From positions 1 through 50,149 of the forward strand of contig CAMEIT010000011.1 of assembly GCA_945918795.1 (NCBI GenBank): a DNA stretch of 50,149 nucleotides. The letters run 5' to 3'. Positions 7,319 through 15,007 of the stretch are shown piece by piece. Every line of letters starts with the position of its first letter. Within the stretch, counting starts at the first letter, position 1. The notes under the pieces were generated by a model, which was not told where the DNA came from, ran no database searches, and worked only from the letters and a program-made list of their open reading frames with translations. The position numbers were made by a program, and so were the translations under genes. Source of the DNA: an uncultured Clostridia bacterium (GTDB lineage Bacteria; Bacillota; Clostridia; HGM11327).

Positions 7319-9589
7319 TTACAGCTTATTTCTCTGTATTTTGCCGCTTATTGTTTTCGGAAGCTCGGTTCTGAATTCAACTATTCTCGGATATTTGTAC
7401 GGAGCTGTATGCTTCTTTACGTATTCCTGTATTTCCTTTTTGAGTTCCTCTGTGCCCTCTACTCCCTTTACAAGAACAATGCTTGCTTTTACTACCTGAC
7501 CTCTTATTTCATCAGGTGCCGCAGATACGCCGCATTCAAGTACATACGGAAGCTCCATTATAACGTTTTCTATTTCGAAAGGTCCTATGCGGTATCCGGA
7601 CGATTTGATAACGTCGTCTATTCTGCTTACATACCAGAAATATCCGTCCTCATCTCTCCATGCAACGTCTCCCGTATGATACATACCGTCATGCCACGAA
7701 TCCTTTGTTTTCTCCTCGTCGAGGTAATATCCGTTGAAAAGACCGCACGGTGCTTTTTTATCTGTTCTGATTACAATTTCGCCGTTTTCACCTATTCCGA
7801 CAGGTTTGCCGTCGCCGTCAACAATATCAATATCGTAAAGCGGAACAGGCTTGCCCATTGAACCCGGTCTCGGCGTCGTACCTCTCAGAGTACCTATCGT
7901 AAGCGTTGTTTCCGTCTGACCGAAGCCCTCGTTTATCTGAAGTCCGGTTGCTTTTTCAAACTGATAGAATACCTCCGGGTTAAGAGCTTCACCCGCTGTT
8001 GTAGCACGATGTATTGAGCTTAAGTCAAATTTTGAGAGATCGTCCTTTATAAACATACGGTACATTGTAGGCGGTGCGCAGAATGTTGTAATGTTGTATT
8101 TTGCAAACATGGGCATTATATCCGACGCATGGAATCTTTCAAAGTCGTATACGAATACAGCGCCCTCGCAAAGCCACTGTCCGTAAAGCTTGCCCCAAAG
8201 AGCCTTTCCCCAGCCTGTATCCGATATTGTGAAGTGCAGGCCGTCGCGTTCAACGCAATGCCAATATTTTGCCGTTATATAGTGCCCGAGAGCATATTTA
8301 TAGCTGTGAGCCGCAATCTTCGGATATCCGGTTGTGCCGGATGTAAAGAACATTATCATGTTGTCGCTTCCGCAAGCCGTATCCTCCGTTCTTGCGAACT
8401 TGCCGCTGAAAAGATTGTACTCTTCGTCAAAATTTCTCCAGCCTTCGCGCTCGCCGTTTACTATTATCTTTGTCTTTACCTGAGGACATTTTGCCGCAGC
8501 GAGGTCAACCTGATGCGCCGTGTCACCGTCTGCCGTACACAATATTGCGCTGACTCCTGCGGAATTGAAGCGGTATTCAAAATCATGCTCAAGAAGCTGA
8601 TTTGTTGCCGGTATGGCGATTGCGCCGAGCTTATGCAGACCGAGTATTGCAAACCAGAACTGATAATGTCTTTTGAGTACGAGCATTACTCTGTCGCCCT
8701 TTTTAATTCCGAGCGACTTAAAATAATTCGCACACTGTGCCGATGCACGCTTTAAGTCCTTGAATGTAAAGCGTCTTTCCGTCTTGTCGTTTGAAACGTG
8801 TATCATGGCAAGCTTGTCGGGATACTTATCGGCTATTGCGTCTATCGTATCAAATGCGAAATTATATTTTTCCTCATCATTAAACGATATTGCAGTCAGG
8901 CAACCGTTTTCGTCCTCTGTGCAGTTAATGAATTTCTTTGCAAGCAGATCCTCCGACCTTCCGGCGGAAACTATGCTCTGATGAATCTCTTTTTCATCAA
9001 CATTTTCCTCACCCGGAAGCACGACAGCGCAGAAAACGCAGTCGGCACCGTCAACAGCTATCATGCCGTGCGGTGTTCCGCTGTCATAATATATGCTGTC
9101 GCCTTCATGAAGCACAACAGTATGCTTGCCCACCTGCACCTTGAGACTGCCGCTGACTATGAGGTCAAATTCCTGACCGCTGTGTGTTGTGGTATGTATC
9201 GGGAGCTTCTGCTGTTCCTCGGAATATTCGTATTTAACCCAATACGGTTCTGCGATTTTGTTTCTGAACAGCGGAGCAAGATTGCTTATTTCTATGCCGT
9301 ATTCCTTTGCGGTAAGCTGACCCTCGCCCTTGCGCGTAACTGTAAAAGATGAAAGCTTGGCGCTGTGACCTTCAAGAATATCCGTAATTTCAATATCAAA
9401 AGCAATCGCGCATTTATGAATGAACGTAAAAGGTAAATCTGCTTTTGCATTTTCATACATTACATATTCATCTGTTGTAACATCTGTTTTATCCGCCATT
9501 TCTTCCACGGAAAAACCCATTATGTTTCGCATCTCTTTTATTCTCGATGCGACTTCCTCCAATCGGCTTAAAGCGTTGTCATTTGCCAT
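7319..9589 (-). CDS. XRE-HTH + cupin + acyl-CoA synthetase fusion, paralogue (Ile T-box regulated)
   Basis: A 756-residue paralogue of the synthetase at 4641-6935 with the same three parts: HTH at about residues 10-70, cupin at about 115-190 and ACSM-like AMP-forming synthetase after that. It keeps FFTSGTTGYPK, GRIDDVIKSS-like (SRIDDVIKSSGYRIGP) and LPKTISGKIQR. The synthetase halves are strongly similar over long stretches, while the HTH-cupin halves have diverged more. The ATG at 9589 is chosen because GAGGAG lies 8 bases upstream; the in-frame ATG two codons earlier is too close to that site. It is its own transcription unit, ending just before the promoter of the next operon. The inferred substrate is 2-methylbutyrate, from the Ile T-box. 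Confidence 0.85.
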   Translation of the reverse strand: MANDNALSRLEEVASRIKEMRNIMGFSVEEMADKTDVTTDEYVMYENAKADLPFTFIHKCAIAFDIEITDILEGHSAKLSSFTVTRKGEGQLTAKEYGIEISNLAPLFRNKIAEPYWVKYEYSEEQQKLPIHTTTHSGQEFDLIVSGSLKVQVGKHTVVLHEGDSIYYDSGTPHGMIAVDGADCVFCAVVLPGEENVDEKEIHQSIVSAGRSEDLLAKKFINCTEDENGCLTAISFNDEEKYNFAFDTIDAIADKYPDKLAMIHVSNDKTERRFTFKDLKRASAQCANYFKSLGIKKGDRVMLVLKRHYQFWFAILGLHKLGAIAIPATNQLLEHDFEYRFNSAGVSAILCTADGDTAHQVDLAAAKCPQVKTKIIVNGEREGWRNFDEEYNLFSGKFARTEDTACGSDNMIMFFTSGTTGYPKIAAHSYKYALGHYITAKYWHCVERDGLHFTISDTGWGKALWGKLYGQWLCEGAVFVYDFERFHASDIMPMFAKYNITTFCAPPTMYRMFIKDDLSKFDLSSIHRATTAGEALNPEVFYQFEKATGLQINEGFGQTETTLTIGTLRGTTPRPGSMGKPVPLYDIDIVDGDGKPVGIGENGEIVIRTDKKAPCGLFNGYYLDEEKTKDSWHDGMYHTGDVAWRDEDGYFWYVSRIDDVIKSSGYRIGPFEIENVIMELPYVLECGVSAAPDEIRGQVVKASIVLVKGVEGTEELKKEIQEYVKKHTAPYKYPRIVEFRTELPKTISGKIQRNKL

Positions 9590-9703
9590 AACCATATCTC
9601 CTCAGTTAATATTTATAAAACCTCAATATTGTTTTCAACATGAATCCGTGTTCTGTACACAATACAGCCTGTCTTCCCGATGTTACATACAGAGCAATAC
9701 CCA

Positions 9704-9744
9704 TAAAAAAAGCTCGTCCCAAAGTTATATTCTTTGAGACGAGC
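9704..9744 (-). terminator. T-box-controlled terminator of the Ile leader
   Basis: Stem GCTCGTCTCAAAG/ CTTTGGGACGAGC followed by a run of seven T on the minus strand. It is the alternative fold to the T-box antiterminator. Confidence 0.9.
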
Positions 9745-9975
9745 ATATATACATATATAATACCCGCGGTACCACTCAAATTGCGACAGTTACCTGCCAC
9801 CTCTTTTAAGGCTTTGCACTTACGCAGCATTTTCGGAAGATGTCTACTCGCATACAGCTTTCGGACCTTCAGCTCGGAAGGGATTGGAACTTGAGTTGGC
9901 TTACTACCGGGCTCACACCATCCCCGGCTCTCTGAGAGAAGATTCACTCGTCCGTCTTCGTCATCGCTTTTATCG
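9704..9975 (-). ncRNA. T-box leader, predicted Ile (AUC) specifier
   Basis: A second T-box riboswitch, upstream of the second synthetase. Stem I has AGAGAGCCGG and GGTGTGAGCC elements. The specifier region reads ATC-C-CTTC-CGAG, putting AUC (Ile) at 9884-9882. The base after the codon is C rather than the usual purine, which lowers certainty. The T-box core GAGTGGTACCGCGG lies at about 9763-9776, and a terminator (9712-9744) with seven T follows. The leader ends about 115 bases before the start codon, longer than for the Val leader. Confidence 0.9.
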
Positions 9976-9980
9976 GCAAT

Positions 9981-10009
9981 ATAATACCACATATTTTATA
10001 TTTTGTCAA
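9981..10009 (-). promoter_or_regulatory. Sigma-A promoter of the Ile T-box unit
   Basis: Minus strand: TTGACA at 10009-10004, a 17-base spacer and TATTAT at 9986-9981, directly before the T-box leader. Confidence 0.88.
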
Positions 10010-10044
10010 TACCTTTTTTCTTTCGAAAACACTTATCTTGAAGC

Positions 10045-11415
10045 TTAAATATTAATTCCGCGCTTTGGCAGTATTTTTTTGGTAATCACAATATAAGCTA
10101 TGCCCATAATCAATACCGTAAATATCCAGCTTGCGGGATAACACATATACAGAGCCTGCATTGTATGTATCTTCTCAAAAACGGTATAAATCCATACTAT
10201 TCTGAAAGCGCATATTCCCGTAATACTCATAATTGCGGGCACCGTTGCATAACCCATGCCTCTGAGAGTACCCATTTGAACCTCAAGAATACCGCAAATA
10301 AAATACGTCGTCAGAATACATGACATACGTGTCAGTCCGTATTCTATCGCCATGCCGGAGGCATCCGGAGAATAAAGCTTCAAAAGCAATTCGCCCGAAG
10401 CATACATTCCCCAACCCATTACAATTCCCGTGAGAACGCATATTAAAGTACATAGCGCATATATCTTGTTGATTCTTTTATAATTCTTTGCGCCCATGTT
10501 CTGCCCTACAAACGTGATTGCAGTCTGATTAAAGGCGTTCATTGACGTATACGTAAGCCCTTCAATGCTTGCCGAAGCCGCAGAGCCTGTATTCATATCA
10601 ACATTTCCGAAGCTGTTAAGTGAGGATTGTATAAATACATTTGAGATATTGAACATTACCGATGTAGCACCGGCAGGAATACCGTATTGAAGTATGAGAA
10701 CTGCTTTGTCCTTGTAAAGGCGCAAGCGTTTTATACTCAATTTACAGCAATCATTAAGTCTTACAAGGCGCTGTATAACAAGAACAGCCGATATATATTG
10801 TGATATGATCGTTGCAAGTGCCACGCCCGCAACATCGAGACCGCACACGGCAACAAAGAATAAATTCAAAAGCACATTTATTATGCCCGATGACATCAGA
10901 TAATACAGCGGACGCTTTGTGTCGCCCTTTGCTCTCAGTATTGCGCTAGCGAAATTAAAAAGCATTGATGCCGGCATACCCAAAGAATAAATACGGAGAT
11001 ACAGCGTTGACTGCTCGAGCAATTCCTCCGGAGAAAGCATCCACTTTAAGAATTGGCGCGAACATAAAACACCGACCATAAGCATAAATAATCCGCTTAT
11101 TACAGCAATCGAAATTGCGGTATGAACTACTTCGGATGAGCCTTTGTCGTCTTTTCTGCCGAGACTCATTGCGAGTGCGGCATTTGTGCCTATCGAAAGC
11201 CCCAAAAACAAGCTCAATATGAGATGAATTAAAGCAGTAGTTGAGCCGATAGCGGCAACCGCTGTGCTTTCGGGTCCGCTGAACTGCCCAACTATAACTA
11301 TATCTGCTGCATTATATAATATCTGTAATACGCCTGTTGCAATAACAGGAAGCGCAAATCGCATTATACCGCTCACAAGCGGTCCGTTTATCATATCAAT
11401 TTCGCGTTTTTTCAT
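10045..11415 (-). CDS. MATE family efflux transporter
   Basis: A 456-residue integral membrane protein of the MATE (multidrug and toxin extrusion) family, with about twelve hydrophobic segments. The typical opening (MINGPLVSGIMRFALPVIATGVLQILYNAADIVIVGQF in the first 50 residues) and the internal duplication with MGAKNYKRIN in the second half are visible. It would export a cationic drug or a metabolite in exchange for Na+ or H+. No clear ribosome binding site precedes the ATG at 11415 (or the alternative Met at residue 8). It lies only 35 bases after the synthase gene at 11451, so it may rely on read-through from it. The substrate is unknown. Confidence 0.92.
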   Translation of the reverse strand: MKKREIDMINGPLVSGIMRFALPVIATGVLQILYNAADIVIVGQFSGPESTAVAAIGSTTALIHLILSLFLGLSIGTNAALAMSLGRKDDKGSSEVVHTAISIAVISGLFMLMVGVLCSRQFLKWMLSPEELLEQSTLYLRIYSLGMPASMLFNFASAILRAKGDTKRPLYYLMSSGIINVLLNLFFVAVCGLDVAGVALATIISQYISAVLVIQRLVRLNDCCKLSIKRLRLYKDKAVLILQYGIPAGATSVMFNISNVFIQSSLNSFGNVDMNTGSAASASIEGLTYTSMNAFNQTAITFVGQNMGAKNYKRINKIYALCTLICVLTGIVMGWGMYASGELLLKLYSPDASGMAIEYGLTRMSCILTTYFICGILEVQMGTLRGMGYATVPAIMSITGICAFRIVWIYTVFEKIHTMQALYMCYPASWIFTVLIMGIAYIVITKKILPKRGINI

Positions 11416-11450
11416 TGCAATTATGTATAATCAATCGTCAAATAACAGTT

Positions 11451-12824
11451 TTACACTTTGAATCTGCCGGGAGCAAATTTCTCTATAAGCTCAAGCATTT
11501 CTTCGTCGCTTATAACAGTCTGTCTGCCGCCTTCATATTCCTTATCTATCCATTCTTTGATTTTGAGTACAAGCTCGCTCTTTTTGTCGATCTTTTCATC
11601 ATCTTTAAGATTGAAGTACACATTGATCCAATATGCTATTCCCGCCAAGCCCGACGTGTTACTGCACGATACGAGCGCAGGTCTTTTGAGCAATTTATTT
11701 GTATCAAAAATATTGTAAATTTCTTCATCCTTAAGCAAGCCGTCGGCGTGAATACCCGCTCTCGTTATGTTGAAGTGTTTGCCTACAAATGGCGTCATAT
11801 CCGGAATATCGTATCCGATATTGTTCCTGAAATAATCGGCAAGCTCCGTGATAACGGTCGTATCCATTCCGTCGAGAGTGCCTTTAAGCGACGCATATTC
11901 GAATACCATTGCCTCAAGCGGAATATTTCCCGTTCTCTCGCCTATTCCGAAAAGAGAGCAGTTTACTGCGGACGCACCGTACATCCACGCAACAGCCGCA
12001 TTGACAACGCCCTTGTAAAAATCATTATGACCGTGCCATTCAAGCTGCTCCGAATGTATGCCCGAATAATGCTGTAAGCCGTAAACTATACCCGAAACAC
12101 TTCGCGGCAACGCAACGCCCGGATAAGGGATTCCGTAGCCCATTGTATCGCACGCTCTTATTTTGATCGGTATGCCCGACTCCTGAGAGAGCTTCATGAG
12201 CTCGTTTGCAAAAGGCACAACAAAGCCGTAAAAATCAGCTCTCGTTATATCCTCAAAATGGCAACGTGGAACAAGACCCGCATTTATTGCGTCTTTAACC
12301 ACAGCCATGTAGTGCTCGAGTGCCTCAGAACGAGTCATTTTCAGCTTCTTGAATATATGGTAATCCGAGCAGCTGACAAGAATACCCGTCTCTCTTATGC
12401 CTATATCCTTGACTAATTTGAAGTCTTCCTTTGTAGCTCTAATCCACGTTGTGATCTCGGGAAATTTATATCCCTTTGCCATGCAACGCTCCAAGGCTTC
12501 CCTGTCCTTTTTGCTGTATACAAAAAATTCAGTCTGGCTTATTATTCCGTTTTCACCGCTGAGTCTGTGCAGCATATCGAACACATCTTCTATCTGCTTT
12601 GCGGAATACGGAGCCTGCGACTGCTGACCGTCTCTGAACGTCGTGTCGGTTATTCTTATCTTGTCAGGCATTCCCATAGGAACGTGCCTGTAATTGAACG
12701 GTACTTTAGGAACCTCCGTATACGGAAAAATTGCCCTGAACAATTCAGGTTCTTTTACATCATGAAGCTCATACTCGTACGGGTCAAGCTCAAGCAAATT
12801 TGTTTTATCATTTATTTCTATCAT
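11451..12824 (-). CDS. HMGL-family acyltransferase: Re-citrate synthase / homocitrate / isopropylmalate synthase-like
   Basis: A 457-residue member of the DRE-TIM metallolyase family. The signature TDTTFRDGQQSQAP is near residue 60, and the metal-binding WHGHNDFYKG is in the C-terminal half of the barrel. It lacks the full C-terminal leucine-regulatory domain expected in a normal LeuA of about 510 residues. Its long N-terminal extension (ELDPYEYELHDV) matches a clostridial group I associate with Re-type citrate synthase, which makes citrate from acetyl-CoA and oxaloacetate in anaerobes. Isopropylmalate or homocitrate synthase activity remains possible. AAAGGA precedes the ATG. A strong promoter lies 270 bases upstream, so the mRNA has a long leader. 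Citrate would feed 2-oxoglutarate and glutamate, the amino donor for the adjacent aminotransferase. Confidence 0.7.
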   Translation of the reverse strand: MIEINDKTNLLELDPYEYELHDVKEPELFRAIFPYTEVPKVPFNYRHVPMGMPDKIRITDTTFRDGQQSQAPYSAKQIEDVFDMLHRLSGENGIISQTEFFVYSKKDREALERCMAKGYKFPEITTWIRATKEDFKLVKDIGIRETGILVSCSDYHIFKKLKMTRSEALEHYMAVVKDAINAGLVPRCHFEDITRADFYGFVVPFANELMKLSQESGIPIKIRACDTMGYGIPYPGVALPRSVSGIVYGLQHYSGIHSEQLEWHGHNDFYKGVVNAAVAWMYGASAVNCSLFGIGERTGNIPLEAMVFEYASLKGTLDGMDTTVITELADYFRNNIGYDIPDMTPFVGKHFNITRAGIHADGLLKDEEIYNIFDTNKLLKRPALVSCSNTSGLAGIAYWINVYFNLKDDEKIDKKSELVLKIKEWIDKEYEGGRQTVISDEEMLELIEKFAPGRFKV

Positions 12825-13090
12825 TATAACAGGTTCCTTTCTTCGGGAATAAAGCCCTCATTGTTGCTTTATTTGCAGAATTATCGGTTTTATCCGAGAA
12901 TTTTCCAAACAAGCCGCATCAAATCATCATTTTTTTACACTGATCCCGAATTATCCCAACAAAAACCGGCTCATCAAAAATCTCTGTATTTGAATCCGCT
13001 CTGCAAGCATCGGTAATAAACTAATGCCCACCGGCGTCGGTTTGATAGCCGTAATTGCCTGATATTCATTTTTAACGTTATTTGTGTTAC
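12825..13090 (-). other. Long 5' leader of the citrate/isopropylmalate synthase-like gene
   Basis: About 260 bases between the promoter at 13091-13119 and the ATG at 12824. It contains a possible 31-codon reading frame (ATG at 13056, minus strand) rich in Arg with several Leu. I found no convincing ribosome binding site for it, no strong terminator hairpin and no known riboswitch core. A small TCGG/CCGA hairpin is near 12889. Length alone suggests regulation. Confidence 0.35.
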
Positions 13091-13119
13091 ATTATACTAT
13101 ACAAATGCAAGTTTGTCAA
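13091..13119 (-). promoter_or_regulatory. Sigma-A promoter of the synthase-MATE unit
   Basis: Minus strand: TTGACA at 13119-13114, a 17-base spacer and TATAAT at 13096-13091. It is back to back with the plus-strand promoter at 13301; the roughly 180 AT-rich bases between them show no clear operator. Confidence 0.88.
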
Positions 13120-13300
13120 TAGTTTCTTGCATTTTATTTAAAAAGCTTTAATAAATTCATTCCGACAACAAAATATTACACTCAAGTGCCGTTTTGCATT
13201 ATTTGTTGTCGTTCAAAGCAAATAATTCGGCTTTAGACAACCAAAATCGCAACAAAAAGTACAAACGGCTCAAAATATGCGAACAAGCATAATTTTGTCA

Positions 13301-13329
13301 TTGACAAAGTTCGACATTTATCTTATAAT
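13301..13329 (+). promoter_or_regulatory. Sigma-A promoter of the cupin-prs unit
   Basis: TTGACA at 13301-13306, a 17-base spacer and TATAAT at 13324-13329, 49 bases before the cupin start codon. Confidence 0.9.
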
Positions 13330-13377
13330 ATCTATGTAAAAATATAAAGCATTATTTGCCGCAAAGGAGAATACTAT

Positions 13378-13725
13378 ATGTATATTTCAGGTAACGAATA
13401 TGAATTTGAAAAGCGCATTGCAATGCGCGGCGGCGACGGCGAGGTTATTCTCGAGCACGTCTCAAAAAACAATCTTCCGGCAAATGTCCGTCTTATGGCA
13501 AGAATTACTTTGAACAAAAACTGTTCCATAGGCTACCATGTACACGAAAATGAAACTGAGATTTTCCATTTTATAAGCGGATCAGGTACAGTTGATGACA
13601 ACGGCACGATCAGAGAAGTAAGCTCAGGAGATTCACTTATCACTCCGAGCGGCTCGGGACACGCTGTTTCCAACAAAAACGATGAACCGCTTATTATTTT
13701 TGCCACAATAGTATTAAGTAAATAA
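13378..13725 (+). CDS. Small cupin-domain protein
   Basis: A 115-residue single-domain cupin. The first motif is GYHVHENETEIFHFISGSG, with ligands H, H, E, and the second is PSGSGHAVSN, with the final H, so a metal site looks intact. Such one-domain cupins include sugar or polyketide isomerases and small-molecule sensors; no specific reaction can be read from the sequence. AAGGAG lies 9 bases before the ATG. It is followed after 30 bases by the PRPP synthetase gene and shares its promoter. Confidence 0.85.
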   Translation: MYISGNEYEFEKRIAMRGGDGEVILEHVSKNNLPANVRLMARITLNKNCSIGYHVHENETEIFHFISGSGTVDDNGTIREVSSGDSLITPSGSGHAVSNKNDEPLIIFATIVLSK

Positions 13726-13755
13726 ATATTTTATATATACAGGAGATTTTTCTAT

Positions 13756-14919
13756 ATGGTTTTCACAAATGATGAATACAGCGTACTGCCTGTTGGCGAA
13801 TTGGGAATAATTGCGTTGCCGGGATGCGAAGCATTTGTTAATCAGATCGATGAATATTTGCTGAAATGGCATCACAATCGCCACTTAAATCTTATGATTC
13901 AGGACGATACCAATCACATTGACACATTCAAGATCGATGTTGTCTGCCCTCGTTTCGGTACAGGCGAAGCAAAAGCGCTTATCAAAGAAACTGTAAGAGG
14001 TAAGGATCTTTATCTTATCTGCGATCCGTTCAACTACGGTGTAAGATACACAATGTACGATATGTCTGTTCCCATGAGCCCTGATGACCATTTCCAGGAC
14101 CTCAAGAGAGTAATATCGGCTGTCAGCGGAAAAGCTCGCAGACTTACCGTAATAATGCCCATGCTTTATGAAGGCAGACAGCACAAGCGCACCGCACGTG
14201 AGTCTCTTGACTGTGCTCACGCACTCCAGGAGCTTGTAAATATGGGCGTTACAAATATAATCACATTCGATGCACACGACGGACGTGTTCAGAATGCCGT
14301 TCCGCTCGGTGGCTTTGAAACGATCTCACCTGCATACCAAATGGTAAAAGCATTGGTTCACAATGTTAATAACATCGAAATAGACAAGGACAAAATGCTC
14401 ATCGTTTCACCTGATGAAGGCGGTATGTCACGTTGTATGTATTATTCTTCCGTTCTCGGACTTGACCTCGGTATGTTCTATAAGCGCCGCGATTATTCTG
14501 TTGTCGTAAACGGCAGAAACCCGATTATCAGCCACGACTTCCTCGGCAAGGACGTAAGCGGCAAGGACGTAATAGTCGTTGACGATATGATTTCTTCAGG
14601 CGAATCCATGCTTGATGTTGCCGCTCAGCTCAAATCGAGAAATGCAAAAAGAATATTCGTTTTCTCAACATTCGGTCTTTTCTGCAACGGTCTTGAAAAA
14701 TTCGATGAGGCTTATGCAAAGGGCACTATTGACAGAGTGTTCACTACAAACCTTATTTATTCAACACCTGAGCTTCTCAAGCGCGAATGGCACGTATCCG
14801 TTGATATGTCAAAGTACGTTGCACTTATTATCGATACGCTTGCTTATGATAAATCCTTGAGCAACGTTCTCAGCTCAAGCGAAAGAATCAAAAAGCTTCT
14901 TGATTCACTCAAGAAATAA
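13756..14919 (+). CDS. prs: Ribose-phosphate diphosphokinase (PRPP synthetase), divergent long form
   Basis: A 387-residue PRPP synthetase, which makes 5-phosphoribosyl diphosphate from ribose 5-phosphate and ATP for nucleotide, His and Trp synthesis. The PRPP-binding loop is VVDDMISSGES, and the ATP/Mg region contains RQHKRTARE and FDAHDGRVQNA in place of the classical DLHA motif. It is about 70 residues longer than the classical enzyme, with extra sequence at the N-terminus and in the middle, as in a clostridial subgroup. AGGAGA precedes the ATG. A bidirectional terminator follows at 14942-14989. Confidence 0.88.
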   Translation: MVFTNDEYSVLPVGELGIIALPGCEAFVNQIDEYLLKWHHNRHLNLMIQDDTNHIDTFKIDVVCPRFGTGEAKALIKETVRGKDLYLICDPFNYGVRYTMYDMSVPMSPDDHFQDLKRVISAVSGKARRLTVIMPMLYEGRQHKRTARESLDCAHALQELVNMGVTNIITFDAHDGRVQNAVPLGGFETISPAYQMVKALVHNVNNIEIDKDKMLIVSPDEGGMSRCMYYSSVLGLDLGMFYKRRDYSVVVNGRNPIISHDFLGKDVSGKDVIVVDDMISSGESMLDVAAQLKSRNAKRIFVFSTFGLFCNGLEKFDEAYAKGTIDRVFTTNLIYSTPELLKREWHVSVDMSKYVALIIDTLAYDKSLSNVLSSSERIKKLLDSLKK

Positions 14920-14941
14920 TCAAAACTCAAAACAAAATCAA

Positions 14942-14994
14942 AAACGTCCCTTAAGCCTTACTGTTTCAGTCAATGCTTAAGGGACGTTTGGTTT
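14942..14994. terminator. Bidirectional terminator between prs and the nucleoside kinase
   Basis: A 15-bp perfect stem (AAACGTCCCTTAAGC / GCTTAAGGGACGTTT) with an 18-base loop. T-rich tracts lie on both sides, the better one on the minus strand (TTTTTGATTTTG). It sits between convergent genes. Confidence 0.9.
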
Positions 14995-15007
14995 TACCGA
15001 ATGATTT

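Noticed and set aside
9606-9992. Minus-strand open frame of 128 codons upstream of the second synthetase
   Set aside because: It is the T-box leader read as protein; the structured RNA and promoter explain the sequence.
12964-13058. Possible 31-codon leader peptide upstream of the synthase gene
   Set aside because: It is Arg-rich with scattered Leu, has no convincing ribosome binding site and no adjacent terminator, so classical attenuation is not supported.
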